Shown: positions 36,797-47,785, numbered from the stretch's first letter. The stretch: DNA of 64,000 nucleotides from Microbacterium sp. AG1240 (GCF_003635115.1 NZ_RBXJ01000001.1:868001-932000); one strand, 5' to 3'. The notes: generated by a model from the sequence alone, not told the origin. Translations and numbers: made by a program.

Positions 36797-37420
36797 ATGT
36801 TCCGCAGCCGTTCGACGATCGGCGTGACCACCCTGCTGCTCGCCGTCGTGCTCTCCGGATGCGTCGCCGAACCGGCGACCACCCCGTCCGAGGCGCCGAC
36901 CTCGTCTATGCCGACATCGTCGGTGACCGAAGAGGCGACACCGACGCCCACGGTCTCCGAGACTCCGGCAGGCATCGCCCTGCCCGGCGACTGCGCGCAG
37001 GTCTACTCACCGTCGATGCTGTCGTCGCTGCAGCAGGAGGGCCTGCCCCTTAATGATCCGGCCGTGACGATGCTGGCGACGCAGAACGCCGCGCTCCTGG
37101 GCGACCTCGAGACCCTGCCCACCCTGCGCTGCTCGTGGGGGGCGCCCGGCACCGTCGGGATCACGACGAACGTCACCGTCGTCGACGCGGCGCAGGCCGC
37201 GGCGATCGAGACGGAGCTCGCCGAAAGCGGGTTCGGTTGCGGTGACCAGGGCGGTGCGAGGATCTGCAGCCTGGAACAGCGCGGGGTGAGCCTCGACGAC
37301 GTCCCGTACGTCCGCGGAGAGACCCACGCGCTCCGGGGGAACGTCTGGGTGGCGACCTCTTGGCTGAACCGCCCCCTCGACGGGTACGTCGAAGACATCC
37401 TCGCCACACTGGGAGCCTGA
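36797..37420 (+). CDS. Secreted lipoprotein with Ser/Thr/Pro linker, function unknown
   Basis: A 207-residue predicted lipoprotein: MFRSRSTIGV, a hydrophobic stretch and lipobox LSGC with Cys22. Residues 23-62 are Thr/Ser/Pro/Glu-rich, a flexible wall-spanning linker. The globular part (from PGDCAQVYSPSML) has four cysteines in the pattern expected for two disulfides, recalling DUF3558-like lipoproteins but without clear identity. AGGAGG precedes the ATG. Confidence 0.78.
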   Translation: MFRSRSTIGVTTLLLAVVLSGCVAEPATTPSEAPTSSMPTSSVTEEATPTPTVSETPAGIALPGDCAQVYSPSMLSSLQQEGLPLNDPAVTMLATQNAALLGDLETLPTLRCSWGAPGTVGITTNVTVVDAAQAAAIETELAESGFGCGDQGGARICSLEQRGVSLDDVPYVRGETHALRGNVWVATSWLNRPLDGYVEDILATLGA

Positions 37421-37552
37421 CCGCTCCGCGGTGCGGCATGGGCCCGCGAGTCAGGCCTGTCGACGGCAGCGAGGGGGTGCGCAGCATCCGAGTCGCTCCC
37501 GACTGCCGCGCGTTGCGGTGATCTTCCAGCGATGCGTCCTAGCCTTGTGGGC

Positions 37553-38068
37553 GTGACCCGACCGCTGCATTCTTCCGACGCGCCCGTGGTCGGCGTCGTC
37601 ATGGGCTCCGACTCCGATTGGCGGGTGATGGCGGATGCTTCGCAAGCCCTCACCGACTTCGGGATCGCGCACGAGGTCGAGGTCGTCTCGGCCCACCGCA
37701 CGCCCGACAAACTGCTGAGGTACGGCCGCGAGGCGCGCGGACGCGGTCTTCGCGTCGTCGTCGCCGGGGCCGGCGGCGCGGCGCACCTTCCGGGCATGCT
37801 CGCCTCTGTCACCGCTCTTCCCGTCATCGGCGTGCCGGTGCAGCTCGCGACGCTCGACGGCCTGGATTCGCTGCTGAGCATCGTGCAGATGCCCGCCGGT
37901 ATCCCGGTCGCCACCGTCTCGATCAACGGGGCCAAGAACGCCGGGCTCCTCGCCGCCCGCATCCTCGGAGCCGGGGATCCCTCGATCGCCGACCGCGTGG
38001 AGGCCTTCGCGCGCGACCTCGAAGCGCAGGTCGAGGAGAAGAACCGCCGGTTGAAGGAGTCGCTGTGA
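37553..38068 (+). CDS. purE: 5-(carboxyamino)imidazole ribonucleotide mutase
   Basis: Converts N5-CAIR made by PurK to CAIR. Starting at the GTG at 37553 (171 residues); TAGCCT lies seven bases before it, and the ATG at 37532 lacks support. Family motifs are [31 protein letters not shown] with the active-site His, and [16 protein letters not shown]. Its stop overlaps the GTG of the LCP gene. In this window purK and purE are split by three unrelated genes. Confidence 0.95.
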   Translation: MTRPLHSSDAPVVGVVMGSDSDWRVMADASQALTDFGIAHEVEVVSAHRTPDKLLRYGREARGRGLRVVVAGAGGAAHLPGMLASVTALPVIGVPVQLATLDGLDSLLSIVQMPAGIPVATVSINGAKNAGLLAARILGAGDPSIADRVEAFARDLEAQVEEKNRRLKESL

Positions 38069-39531
38069 GCGTTGCGAGCCCGCCGCTTCAGCGCCCCGTG
38101 CGCAAGAGCGTCATCGAGTCGCGTCCGATCCGCAACCCCGACGTGACATCGGCCAGCATGATGACCACGCGGGGATGGTGGCTCGTCGCACTCAACTTCC
38201 TGCTGCCGGGCTCCGCCCAGGTGCTCGCCGGGAGCCGCAAGCTCGGGCGCTTCGGACTCGGCGCGACGGTCTTCATGTGGCTGCTCCTGGTCTTCGCGGG
38301 TCTGGGGGCGCTGCTCTGGCCCTCCGGAACCTTCAGCATCGCGTCGGGGGCCTGGTTGCCCGCACCCCTGTCGCTCCTGCGTCCGATCCCGCTCCTCATC
38401 GTGCAGGGGCTCTTCATCGCCTACGCGGTGCTCTGGATCGTTCTCACCGTCGATACGCTGCGTCTCGTGCGGCTCGTGCGGGTCAAGACCCTCTCGCGTA
38501 TCGGGATTCCCGTCCTCGCCATCATCCTCGCCGCCGCCTCGTCGACCACCGCGGCCTACGGTGCGCAGGTCGCCGGCTCGACACGTGACGCCCTGGGTGC
38601 GATCTTCGGCTCCTCGGCCGCGGTCGAGCCCCCCACCGACGGGTATTACAACATCCTGCTGCTGGGGGCCGACAGTGGCGAAGGCCGCGACTCGATGCGG
38701 TTCGACAGCATCTCCGTCGTCTCGGTCAACGCCGACACCGGCGCCACCACCATCACCGGCATCCCGCGCGACCTCGGGCACTTCCCGTTCGCGCCCGGGC
38801 CGATGCAAGACCTCTACCCCGACGTGCACGAGGGCAAGTCGAGCGCGACCTGCGGCTGGGGGAGCGGCATCAACCAGCTGCGCACCGAGGTGGAGGTGTG
38901 CCGCGACGGCACCGCCCTCTACCCCGACGCCGTCGCCAACGGCTCCGAGCCCGGCGTCGAGGCGACCAAGGACGCCGCCGAGGGGCTCCTCGGCATCCGC
39001 ATCCCTTACTACGTCTTCATCGACATGCACGGTTTCGCCGCCATGATCGACGCCCTCGGCGGCGTCGACATCACCGTCGACCAGCGCCTGCCCAAGGGCG
39101 GCGGCCCGCAGTACCCGGGCGAACCGGCGGACGAGTGGGCGATCGGCTGGATCGAGCCCGGCGCGCAGCACATGGACGGCGACACCGCCCAGTGGTACGC
39201 CCGTTCCCGCTACACGACGAACGACTGGGACCGGATGCTGCGTCAGCGTCAGCTGCAGGAGGCGATCCTCGAGCAGTTCACGCCCGAGACCGTGCTCACA
39301 CGCTTCCAGAACGTGGCGGCGGCCGGCACGAACCTCGTGCAGACCGACCTGCCGCAGGGGCTGCTGCCGGCCCTCGTCGACCTCGCCCTGAAAGCGAAGG
39401 AGCAGCCGGTCACGACGATCGAGCTGACCCCCGAGGCGCATCAGATCTCGCAGGACTCGCCCGACGTGGAGTACATCCGGCAGCTCATCGACAGCACGCT
39501 GCATCCGCCGACCCCGGAGCCGACCGAGTGA
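38065..39531 (+). CDS. LytR-CpsA-Psr (LCP) cell-wall glycopolymer ligase
   Basis: Attaches polyprenyl-linked glycopolymers to peptidoglycan on the outside of the membrane. From the GTG overlapping purE, 488 residues. About four transmembrane helices (residues 35-165) precede the extracellular LCP domain, more than the single helix of many LCP proteins. The domain has [21 protein letters not shown], the GIPRDL motif, [19 protein letters not shown] and [18 protein letters not shown]. It lies next to a glycosyltransferase and the polysaccharide locus, so it likely ligates that polymer; position matches M. tuberculosis CpsA (Rv3267). Confidence 0.92.
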   Translation: MSVASPPLQRPVRKSVIESRPIRNPDVTSASMMTTRGWWLVALNFLLPGSAQVLAGSRKLGRFGLGATVFMWLLLVFAGLGALLWPSGTFSIASGAWLPAPLSLLRPIPLLIVQGLFIAYAVLWIVLTVDTLRLVRLVRVKTLSRIGIPVLAIILAAASSTTAAYGAQVAGSTRDALGAIFGSSAAVEPPTDGYYNILLLGADSGEGRDSMRFDSISVVSVNADTGATTITGIPRDLGHFPFAPGPMQDLYPDVHEGKSSATCGWGSGINQLRTEVEVCRDGTALYPDAVANGSEPGVEATKDAAEGLLGIRIPYYVFIDMHGFAAMIDALGGVDITVDQRLPKGGGPQYPGEPADEWAIGWIEPGAQHMDGDTAQWYARSRYTTNDWDRMLRQRQLQEAILEQFTPETVLTRFQNVAAAGTNLVQTDLPQGLLPALVDLALKAKEQPVTTIELTPEAHQISQDSPDVEYIRQLIDSTLHPPTPEPTE

Positions 39532-40622
39532 CGGTCGCGCTGCGCGTCATCCTCGACCAGCTCGTCGCCCCCACGGCCCCCGCACTCGCCGAGGCGTCGG
39601 GCGAGCTCGTCCGTGCCCTGGCCGAGACCGCGCCGTCGGGCTGCGTCGTCGAGGGGATCGTGCCCTCTCCCGGGCTCGACGACGAGGATGCCGCGGGTCT
39701 GGCCGACGTGCACCGGCTCGCCCTCGCGCGCCGCGAGCTCGCCGCGTCGTGGCAGCTCGGGATCGCCCCCGGGGTCGGGAAGGGCATGATCCACTCGCCC
39801 ACGCTGCTGGCGCCCCTCGTGCGGCACGACCGGGTCAACGACACGCACCAGCTCGTCGCGACCGTGTGGGACCTCCGTGCCTGGGAGGCGCCCGAGACCC
39901 TCTCGCGCACCGAGGTCGTCTGGCACAAGGCGATGCTCAAGCGTGCCGAGAAGCACGCCGACGCGATCGTGGTTCCCACCCATGCACTCGCCTCGAAGCT
40001 CGGCGACCTGGGCCGGTTCGACCGGCGCGTGCGCGTCATCTCCGGCGCCGCGCCCGCGGGGTTCCGGGTGCCCAACGACCACGTCGGGCGCCTCCGCGCA
40101 CTCGACCTGCCCTCGTCGTTCCTCGTCACGGCAGGTGGCGCGACGGAGTCGGACGCCCTCGGGCACGCCTTCCGCGCCGTCGCCGAGTCGAACGAGTCGA
40201 ACGACGTCGTCGTGCTCGACTGCCCCGAGGGCGAGGAGCCGGCCGTCGTCGAGATCGCGGCGGCCGCGGGGCTGTCAGCCTCGCGCGTGCACGTCCGCGG
40301 CGCACTCGACACGTGGGACCGCGCTGCCGTCCTGGGAGGCGCGAGCGTGTTCCTCGCGCCGTCGACGCGGTCGGACTGGCCGTGGCGCCTCGTCGAGGCG
40401 CTGGCGCTGGGCGTGCCGATCGTCGCCGCGGACGCGCCCGTGCATCGCGAGGTGCTCGTCGACGCGGGAATCGTCGTGGGGCAGGAAGAGCTCGGTGCCG
40501 CGCTGGTGCGGGCCACCGGCGATGCGGCCGACCGGCTGGGGGTATTGTCCCGCGATCGGGCGCAGGCCTTCTCGTGGCGCGAATCGGCCGAGCGCGTCTG
40601 GGCGCTTCACGCCGACCTCTGA
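39528..40622 (+). CDS. Glycosyltransferase, GT4-like
   Basis: A 364-residue GT-B protein whose GTG overlaps the LCP stop (GTGA). The N-terminal half includes HQLVATVWDLRAWEAPETLS and DAIVVPTHALASKLG; the C-terminal nucleotide-sugar half has LGGASVFLAPSTRSDWPW followed by RLVEALALGVPIVAADAPVHREV, the E-x7-E-like region of GT4 enzymes. Donor and acceptor are unknown. Its coupling to the LCP ligase suggests cell-wall polymer assembly. Confidence 0.87.
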   Translation: MTVALRVILDQLVAPTAPALAEASGELVRALAETAPSGCVVEGIVPSPGLDDEDAAGLADVHRLALARRELAASWQLGIAPGVGKGMIHSPTLLAPLVRHDRVNDTHQLVATVWDLRAWEAPETLSRTEVVWHKAMLKRAEKHADAIVVPTHALASKLGDLGRFDRRVRVISGAAPAGFRVPNDHVGRLRALDLPSSFLVTAGGATESDALGHAFRAVAESNESNDVVVLDCPEGEEPAVVEIAAAAGLSASRVHVRGALDTWDRAAVLGGASVFLAPSTRSDWPWRLVEALALGVPIVAADAPVHREVLVDAGIVVGQEELGAALVRATGDAADRLGVLSRDRAQAFSWRESAERVWALHADL

Positions 40623-40636
40623 TCCGCCTTCGCTGA

Positions 40637-41365
40637 TCAGTTGCGCATCAGAGCAACAGCATCCTTGCTCGCACCGTCGTACCTGACCTTGCCATCGCGG
40701 AGAAGGATTCCCCGTTCGCAGAGGTCAGAGACCATATCGAGGTCGTGGCTGACGACGACGAGGGTCTTCCCCCTCGCGTGGAGTTCGCGGATACGCGCGA
40801 GGCACTTCTGCTGGAAGGGCTCGTCGCCGACCGAGAGGATCTCGTCGATGAGAAGGATGTCGACCTCGGTGTGGATGGCGACGGAGAAAGCCAGCCTCAG
40901 GAACATCCCCGACGAGTAGTGCTTCACCTCCGTGTCGATGAACTGTTCGATCTCGCTGAACGCGACGATCTCGTCGTAGCGCTCTTCCGTCTCTTTCTTG
41001 CTCATGCCCAGGATCGCGGCGTTGAGGAAGATGTTCTCCCGCCCGGAGAGGTCGGGGTGGAAGCCCGCACCGACCTCGATCAGCCCCGCGACGCGACCTC
41101 GCGTGAGCACGCGCCCGGTGTCGGGGAGGAGGACTCCCGAGATGAGCTTCAACATCGTCGATTTGCCTGAGCCGTTATAGCCCAGAAGAGCGATCGACTC
41201 GCCCTGGCCCACCTCGAAGGAGACGCCGTCCAAGGCGTGGAACTTGGTGGTCAACGGCTTACGGCGAACCGCCGCGACGAAGGTCTCTTTGATGGAGTGC
41301 GTGTGCCGGAGTTTGAACTCCTTGTGCACGCCGTCCACCACGATGCGACTGTTCGATGTCGTCAC
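40637..41365 (-). CDS. Polysaccharide ABC exporter ATP-binding protein (Wzt/TagH-like)
   Basis: Cytoplasmic ATPase of a glycan exporter, 242 residues from the GTG at 41365; a TTG at 41386 is an alternative. Walker A is GYNGSGKST (62-70), signature YSSGMFLRLAF, Walker B ILLIDEILSVGDEPF, then VVSHDLDMV. The early IKETFVAAVRRKP and VAGLIEVGAGFHPDLSGREN segments are specific to the O-antigen/teichoic-acid exporter group. There is no C-terminal carbohydrate-binding domain. The permease stops 4 bases before this start. Confidence 0.92.
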   Translation of the reverse strand: MTTSNSRIVVDGVHKEFKLRHTHSIKETFVAAVRRKPLTTKFHALDGVSFEVGQGESIALLGYNGSGKSTMLKLISGVLLPDTGRVLTRGRVAGLIEVGAGFHPDLSGRENIFLNAAILGMSKKETEERYDEIVAFSEIEQFIDTEVKHYSSGMFLRLAFSVAIHTEVDILLIDEILSVGDEPFQQKCLARIRELHARGKTLVVVSHDLDMVSDLCERGILLRDGKVRYDGASKDAVALMRN

Positions 41366-41369
41366 GGGC

Positions 41370-42224
41370 TCAGAGATCCTGTGCAAAACGTCCCTCCAAC
41401 CGCCGGAACACCAGCTGGCCGATCACGAGAAGAGCGAGGGAGAGCACTGCGCCGATCCCCGCGAAAAGCCACATGTCGGGGATCAATTGTCCGTTCACCG
41501 GCCCCAGGGGGAACCAGATGCCGAAATGGAACAGCTCGACCGCCGCCGTGATCGGATTCATCCGGTACAGCACGAACAGCCAATCCGGAACCTTCTCCTG
41601 GACCATCTCCCACTGATACATCACGGGCGAGGCCCATACCGCGCACATGGTGATGATCTCCACGAAGCTCTGAGCATCGCGGAAGGTCACGTTCACGGCC
41701 CCGAAAAGCAGGCCGAGCCCGGTGGCCAGCATGGCGACGATGATCAGGCCGAGCAGGAGGGCCGCGATGTGCAATGCCGATGGCGCCCAGCCGAAGAAGA
41801 CGGCGATCACCGTGACGACGACGATCTGCGGCAGGATGTTGACGGCCGCGACCAGGACACTCGCGACGGGGAACATCTCCCGGGGCAGGTAGATCTTCTT
41901 GATCAGAGCCGCGTTGTCGACCAGCGAGCGGGTGCCGTTGGTGAAGGCCTCGCTGAAGAACGTGACGACAGTGATGCCCGCGAGAAGGTAGAGCGGGAAG
42001 TACTCCACGCGCCCGTTCATTCCGAGGAAGACACCGATGGCGAGGTAGAAGACGACGAACTGCACGAGCGGTTTGACGTACGACCACATCCACCCGAGCA
42101 CGGACCCGCGATAGCGGATGCCGATCTCCTTGCGGACGATCAGCGAAAGGAGATACCGCCGGCGGAAGACGTCTGCCAGCCCGACGCTTCTGCCGGGAGC
42201 GACGAATGAGGACTGATCGGACAT
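41370..42224 (-). CDS. Polysaccharide ABC exporter permease (Wzm/TagG-like, ABC-2)
   Basis: A 284-residue ABC-2 permease with about six transmembrane helices. Its amphipathic start VFRRRYLLSLIVRKEIGIRYRGSVLGWMWSYV (in parts) is the typical N-terminal gate helix and first membrane segment, and VFRRLEGRFAQDL ends it. AAAGAAG precedes the ATG. The 86 bases upstream separate it from the rhamnose genes and contain a -10-like TACAGT, so the exporter pair may have its own promoter. Confidence 0.92.
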   Translation of the reverse strand: MSDQSSFVAPGRSVGLADVFRRRYLLSLIVRKEIGIRYRGSVLGWMWSYVKPLVQFVVFYLAIGVFLGMNGRVEYFPLYLLAGITVVTFFSEAFTNGTRSLVDNAALIKKIYLPREMFPVASVLVAAVNILPQIVVVTVIAVFFGWAPSALHIAALLLGLIIVAMLATGLGLLFGAVNVTFRDAQSFVEIITMCAVWASPVMYQWEMVQEKVPDWLFVLYRMNPITAAVELFHFGIWFPLGPVNGQLIPDMWLFAGIGAVLSLALLVIGQLVFRRLEGRFAQDL

Positions 42225-42310
42225 GGGTCTTCTTTCACGGCGCGCGGGCGCGCGGTCATCTACTGTAATCGCGATCGGCTGTGCGCTCGCACCACAGCGC
42301 GCCGCGCGGG

Positions 42311-43726
42311 TCAGGCGGAGCTCTTCACCCAGCCTGCGGTCAGCTCGCCCGCGTCGGCGGCGGTGAATCCCGTGGCGGTGATGCGGGCGAGGTCGAGGGT
42401 GCTGTTACGAGGGCGCGGGGAGACGGGGCCCGTGGCGTTCTCGAAGTAGGTGGTGGTGTTCACGGGGGTGACGCGATCGGGGTCGTGTCCGGTGAGTCGG
42501 TAGACATCGCGGGCTATGTCGTACCAGGTGGTCGGCTCGCCGGTGTTGGTGACGTTGTAGGTGCCGTAGGGGGCGCGAGTGTCGAGGAGGTGTCGGATGG
42601 CGTCGGCGATGGTCGGGGTGAAGGTGAGCCGGCCATGCTGGTCGTTGACGACGGTGGGGTTGATTCCGCGTTCGGCGAGGGTGGCCATCGTGCGGACGAA
42701 GTTGTTGCCGTTGCCGATGACCCAGCTGGTGCGGACGATGTAGTGGCGGGGAGCGGTGGCGACCGCGGCGTCGCCGGCGGCCTTCGTCTGTCCGTAGACG
42801 CCGAGCGGTGCGACGGGGTCGGTTTCGCTGTAGGCGCCGTCTTTCGTGCCGTCGAACACGTAGTCGCTGGAGACGTGGACGAGGGTGATGCCGTTGTGGG
42901 CGGCGATCGTGGCGAGGTTGGTCACGGCGGTGACGTTGGCCGCCCACGCGGCGGCGCGCCCCTCGGGGGTTTCGGCGGTATCGACGGCGGTGTAGGCGGC
43001 GGCGTTGATGATGGTGTCGTAGTCGCGCCACCGTCGGGCCGTGCCGAGGTCGGGGTCGGTGAGGTCGAGGGTGTCGCGGGTGGTGTATTCGACGTGGGGT
43101 GCGTCTCCGAGGGCGTCGCGGAGGGCGGCGCCGAGTTGCCCGTTCGAGCCGGTGACGAGGATCTTCGCCGGGGGCATGGGGGTCACGTCCTGCAAACGCG
43201 GGTGTGCCTTGTCTTTGTCGCTGATCTCGACCTGGTCCAGCGGGATCGGCCAGGCGATGGCGGCGGTTTCGTCGGCGAGGTTGAGGAAGGTGTAGGAGGC
43301 GGTGGGCGACCAGTGGTCGTTGACGAGGTAGGTGTAGGCGGTGTTCTCGTCGAGGGTCTGGTAGCTGTTCCCGACGCCGCGGGGGACGAAGATCGCCTTC
43401 GAGGGGTCGAGCTCGGTCGTGTACACGGCGCCGAACGTTTCTCCTTCGCGGAGGTCGACCCAGGCGCCGAAGATCCGGCCGGTCGCGACGGACACCCACT
43501 TGTCCCAGGGTTCGGCGTGGATGCCGCGGGTGGTGCCGGTGGCGTCGTTGAAGGAGATGTTGTTCTGCACCGGGCCGAAATCCGGCAGACCGAGGGCGGT
43601 CATCTTCTCGCGCTGCCAGTTCTCTTTGAACCAGCCGCGCGCGTCTCCGTGGACGGGGAGGTCGAAGACCACCAGTCCGGGAATCGGGGTTTCGGTGACG
43701 GAGAGCGGCTTGGCGTACTCGGTCAT
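42311..43726 (-). CDS. Fused dTDP-4-dehydrorhamnose 3,5-epimerase / reductase (RmlC-RmlD)
   Basis: A bifunctional 471-residue protein from the ATG at 43726. Residues 1-185 are the RmlC cupin (DLPVHGDARGWFKENWQ, then TGTTRGIHAEPWDKWVSV with the catalytic His and FVPRGVGNSYQTL). Residues 195-471 are the RmlD short-chain reductase (KILVTGSNGQLGAALRDAL, the TAVDTAE pattern, HVSSDYVFDGT and YGQTKAAGD with Tyr/Lys). Together they turn dTDP-4-keto-6-deoxyglucose into dTDP-L-rhamnose. This fusion is known in Actinobacteria. It follows rmlB by 5 bases. Confidence 0.95.
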   Translation of the reverse strand: MTEYAKPLSVTETPIPGLVVFDLPVHGDARGWFKENWQREKMTALGLPDFGPVQNNISFNDATGTTRGIHAEPWDKWVSVATGRIFGAWVDLREGETFGAVYTTELDPSKAIFVPRGVGNSYQTLDENTAYTYLVNDHWSPTASYTFLNLADETAAIAWPIPLDQVEISDKDKAHPRLQDVTPMPPAKILVTGSNGQLGAALRDALGDAPHVEYTTRDTLDLTDPDLGTARRWRDYDTIINAAAYTAVDTAETPEGRAAAWAANVTAVTNLATIAAHNGITLVHVSSDYVFDGTKDGAYSETDPVAPLGVYGQTKAAGDAAVATAPRHYIVRTSWVIGNGNNFVRTMATLAERGINPTVVNDQHGRLTFTPTIADAIRHLLDTRAPYGTYNVTNTGEPTTWYDIARDVYRLTGHDPDRVTPVNTTTYFENATGPVSPRPRNSTLDLARITATGFTAADAGELTAGWVKSSA

Positions 43727-43731
43727 CGGGG

Positions 43732-44733
<1,002 letters not shown>

Positions 44734-45603
44734 TCACTTTCCTCGCTTCAACAGATCCAACAGGTACGTCCCGTACCCCGACTTCACGAGCCTGCCCGCA
44801 CGCTCTTCCAGCTCCGTGTCGGAGAGGAAACCCTGCCGCCACGCGACTTCCTCGGGCACCCCGATGCGCATCCCGGTGCGCCGCTCCATGGTGCGGACGT
44901 ACTCGCCGGCGTCCATCATCTGATCGAACGTGCCGGTATCCAGCCACGCCGTCCCCCGGGGGAGGACCTCGACCTGCAGCTTTCCGGCCTGAAGATACGC
45001 ACGGTTCACGTCGGTGATCTCGTACTCGCCCCGCGGCGACGGCGACAGGTTCCGGGCGATCTCGATCACATCGTTGTCGTAGAAGTACAACCCCGGGACG
45101 GCGTAATTGCTCTTCGGGGTGGCGGGCTTCTCCTCGAGGGACACCGCACGCCCCGCCGCATCGAACTCGACCACGCCGTACGCCGACGGCTCGGCGACGT
45201 AGTACGCGAACACCGCGCCCCCGTCGACGTCCGCGTACCGGGACAACTGCGACCCCAGACCGGGCCCGTACAGCAGGTTGTCACCCAGAACGAGCGCGAC
45301 CTTGTCATCGCCGATATGGTCCGCGCCGATCGTGAACGCCTGCGCCAACCCATCCGGCGACGGCTGCGCCGCGAACGACAGATTGATCCCGAACTTCGAC
45401 CCGTCACCCAGGAGCCGCTCGAAGTGCTCGGCATCGTGCGGCGTCGTGATCACCAGAATGTCGCGGATACCCGCCAACATCAGCGTCGACAACGGGTAAT
45501 ACACCATCGGCTTGTCGTACACCGGGATCAACTGCTTCGACACACCCAGAGTGATCGGATGCAACCGCGTGCCAGAACCACCGGCGAGAATTATGCCCTT
45601 CAC
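44734..45603 (-). CDS. rmlA: Glucose-1-phosphate thymidylyltransferase
   Basis: First step to dTDP-rhamnose, also a general source of dTDP-glucose. The 289 residues begin [20 protein letters not shown] with the nucleotide-binding GGxGTR and the [16 protein letters not shown] signature; the [11 protein letters not shown] and GTAWLDTGT segments fit the active site. It starts with GTG and leads the leftward operon rmlA-rmlB-rmlCD. An 85-base divergent gap separates it from the secreted protein gene. Confidence 0.96.
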   Translation of the reverse strand: MKGIILAGGSGTRLHPITLGVSKQLIPVYDKPMVYYPLSTLMLAGIRDILVITTPHDAEHFERLLGDGSKFGINLSFAAQPSPDGLAQAFTIGADHIGDDKVALVLGDNLLYGPGLGSQLSRYADVDGGAVFAYYVAEPSAYGVVEFDAAGRAVSLEEKPATPKSNYAVPGLYFYDNDVIEIARNLSPSPRGEYEITDVNRAYLQAGKLQVEVLPRGTAWLDTGTFDQMMDAGEYVRTMERRTGMRIGVPEEVAWRQGFLSDTELEERAGRLVKSGYGTYLLDLLKRGK

Positions 45604-45688
45604 CCGTCAATCGTGCCACACCGGGCTCGCCGGCTCTGGCGTGTCGAGCCCGTATCGCCGTGCGCCCGCCGGGGTTGTCCGCAAGAAT

Positions 45689-47761
45689 ATGCCGGTGAGA
45701 TCTAACACAGCGCGGTCGCGTCCGCTTCGGTTGTTCCTGGCGTTCGTTGCGACGCTCGCGCTCATCGGTGCGACGCCGAACGTCGCCGTGGCTGCTGTCG
45801 GATCGCAGACAGCCCCCGCCGCTGTCGGGACGCAGTCCACCGTCGGCCCGCGGCAGGTGCAGTCCGCCGCCGATCTCTCGCAGTTCCGCCCGGGGAACAT
45901 CATCTCGAACGCGGTCTTCTATGACTCCACGACGATGTCTGAGGCGCAGATCGATGCGTTCCTTCGCGCCCGCGTTCCGAACTGCCAGTCCGGCTACGTC
46001 TGCCTCAAGGACTTCCGCCAGGACACCGTCACCCGAACGGCCGACGCGTACTGCGGCCGGTATGACGGTGGAACGGCTGAGTCGGCGGCGCGCATCATCC
46101 AGAAGGTGGCTGCCGCGTGCGGTATCAACCCGCAGGTGATCCTGACAACGCTCCAGAAGGAACAAGGTCTCGTCACGCACACGTGGCCGTCGGACTGGCG
46201 TTACACGATCGCGATGGGACAGGGGTGCCCGGATACGGCCGCGTGCGATACGAGGTACTACGGGTTCTACAACCAGGTGTACGGCGCCGCACGGCAGTTC
46301 AAGCTGTACGGGCAGAGTACGTACTTCACCTGGTACGCACCGGGCAAGACGTGGAACGTGCAGTTCAACCCGAACCAGTCGTGCGGTTCTTCGCCGGTGT
46401 ACATCGAGAACCAGGCCACGGCGAATCTCTACTACTACACGCCGTATCAGCCCAACGCGGCGGCGCTCCGTGCAGGCTACGGCGAGGGCGACGGGTGCTC
46501 GAGTTACGGCAACCGCAACTTCTACAACTACTTCTCGGACTGGTTCGGCAGCCTTCAGACGCGATACGCCCCGATCGTGAAGTCCGCCTCGTCGCCCGCG
46601 ATGTACTTCGTGACGGAGGGCGTCAAGCACTACATCCCGGACGAGGCCACTCTGCGGGTGCTCATGTCGGCGTTGCCCACGGTGTCCACCGTTCCTGATG
46701 CGTACCTCGCCTCGGTGCCGGCCGGCAGGGACGCCTCGCGCTATATTCACGACGCCCGCAGCGGCGCGCTGTATCTTCTCGAGAGCGACGGCACCAAGCA
46801 CTGGTTCTCCAGCGGCGACCTCATCGCCCGGTTCGGGTACTCGTTCGGTGACTACGTCAATCTGTCGCCCTCGCACGTCGACGCTTTCCGCACCGGTGAT
46901 GCCGTCGGCGACTATTTCAAGGCGGAGGGGTCCGCCGACTACTACGTCTGGCGAGAGAACCAGAAGCGCTACGTCGTCGACGATTGGGCGTGGGCCGAGC
47001 TCACCGGCTCCCGGCCGACGTACGTGGCGACCATGAAGCCCGCGTCGGCGGCCGGTATTGCACTCGGGCGTCCGGTCCTGGCCTCCGGGATCCTCGCCAA
47101 GGAGCAGTCCACGCCGAACGTCTACCTCACGGGGACGGCGGCCGAGTTGGTCTACGTCGATTCGTTCGACACCGCCCGCGACGCGGGCGTGACGCGTTAC
47201 CGGATCTACCCCGACGGCACTTTGAGCGGGTTCACGAAGTCGAACGTGACCTTGGGCCCGGTTCTGACCTGCAGCGGCTCCGTCTTCGCTCTCGGGGGAA
47301 CGGGCATCGTCCCCGTCAACGGCACAGTCCCGTCCGCGGCGGCCCCGGCTCTTCCGGAATCCGTCTGCGCCGTCCTTCCGCGCAGGGGTAGCGCCGTCAG
47401 CGCTCCGTTCTTCGTCAAGAACCCGGCTGCGGACCCCGTGCTCCTCTATACCGACGGAACCCTGCGGCACGTTCGTGATCAGCAGACGCTCCAGCGACTC
47501 AACGCCGGACGGCCCCTGGTCTTCCTCTCCTGGTCGGCAGCCTCGATCGCGCGCGTCCCGTCGGGAGCCCCGTATCTGACCGATGGATCGTTCGTGCAGT
47601 TCGGCGATCCGGACGTGTTCTACGTCACCGGTGGAGTGCTCAGACTCGTTCCGGACGTGGAGACGCTCACGCGCCTTGCGAGCCCGCGCTGGCCCGTCGT
47701 GGAACGGCTGCCGGAATCCTTCCGCGCCTCGTACACGTTCGGCCCGGCGATGCCCCGCTGA
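45689..47761 (+). CDS. Secreted lysozyme-like / repeat-domain protein
   Basis: A 690-residue exported protein, start at 45689 (a GTG two codons later is also possible). Residues 1-35 are a signal peptide ending AVA. Residues about 60-240 form a Cys-rich conserved domain of actinobacterial surface proteins; LTTLQKEQGLVTHTWPS with Glu158 looks like a lytic-transglycosylase-type catalytic site, followed by GCPDTAACDTRYYGFYNQVYGAA. From residue 290 on, five or six degenerate repeats of about 60-70 residues (forms like VKHYIPDEATLRVL, TKHWFSSGDLIARFG) may build a propeller or wall-binding array. It diverges from the rhamnose operon, hinting at a role in the same envelope polymer. Confidence 0.78.
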   Translation: MPVRSNTARSRPLRLFLAFVATLALIGATPNVAVAAVGSQTAPAAVGTQSTVGPRQVQSAADLSQFRPGNIISNAVFYDSTTMSEAQIDAFLRARVPNCQSGYVCLKDFRQDTVTRTADAYCGRYDGGTAESAARIIQKVAAACGINPQVILTTLQKEQGLVTHTWPSDWRYTIAMGQGCPDTAACDTRYYGFYNQVYGAARQFKLYGQSTYFTWYAPGKTWNVQFNPNQSCGSSPVYIENQATANLYYYTPYQPNAAALRAGYGEGDGCSSYGNRNFYNYFSDWFGSLQTRYAPIVKSASSPAMYFVTEGVKHYIPDEATLRVLMSALPTVSTVPDAYLASVPAGRDASRYIHDARSGALYLLESDGTKHWFSSGDLIARFGYSFGDYVNLSPSHVDAFRTGDAVGDYFKAEGSADYYVWRENQKRYVVDDWAWAELTGSRPTYVATMKPASAAGIALGRPVLASGILAKEQSTPNVYLTGTAAELVYVDSFDTARDAGVTRYRIYPDGTLSGFTKSNVTLGPVLTCSGSVFALGGTGIVPVNGTVPSAAAPALPESVCAVLPRRGSAVSAPFFVKNPAADPVLLYTDGTLRHVRDQQTLQRLNAGRPLVFLSWSAASIARVPSGAPYLTDGSFVQFGDPDVFYVTGGVLRLVPDVETLTRLASPRWPVVERLPESFRASYTFGPAMPR

Positions 47762-47785
47762 CCGGGGCGACGCGCCCCGCCCGCC

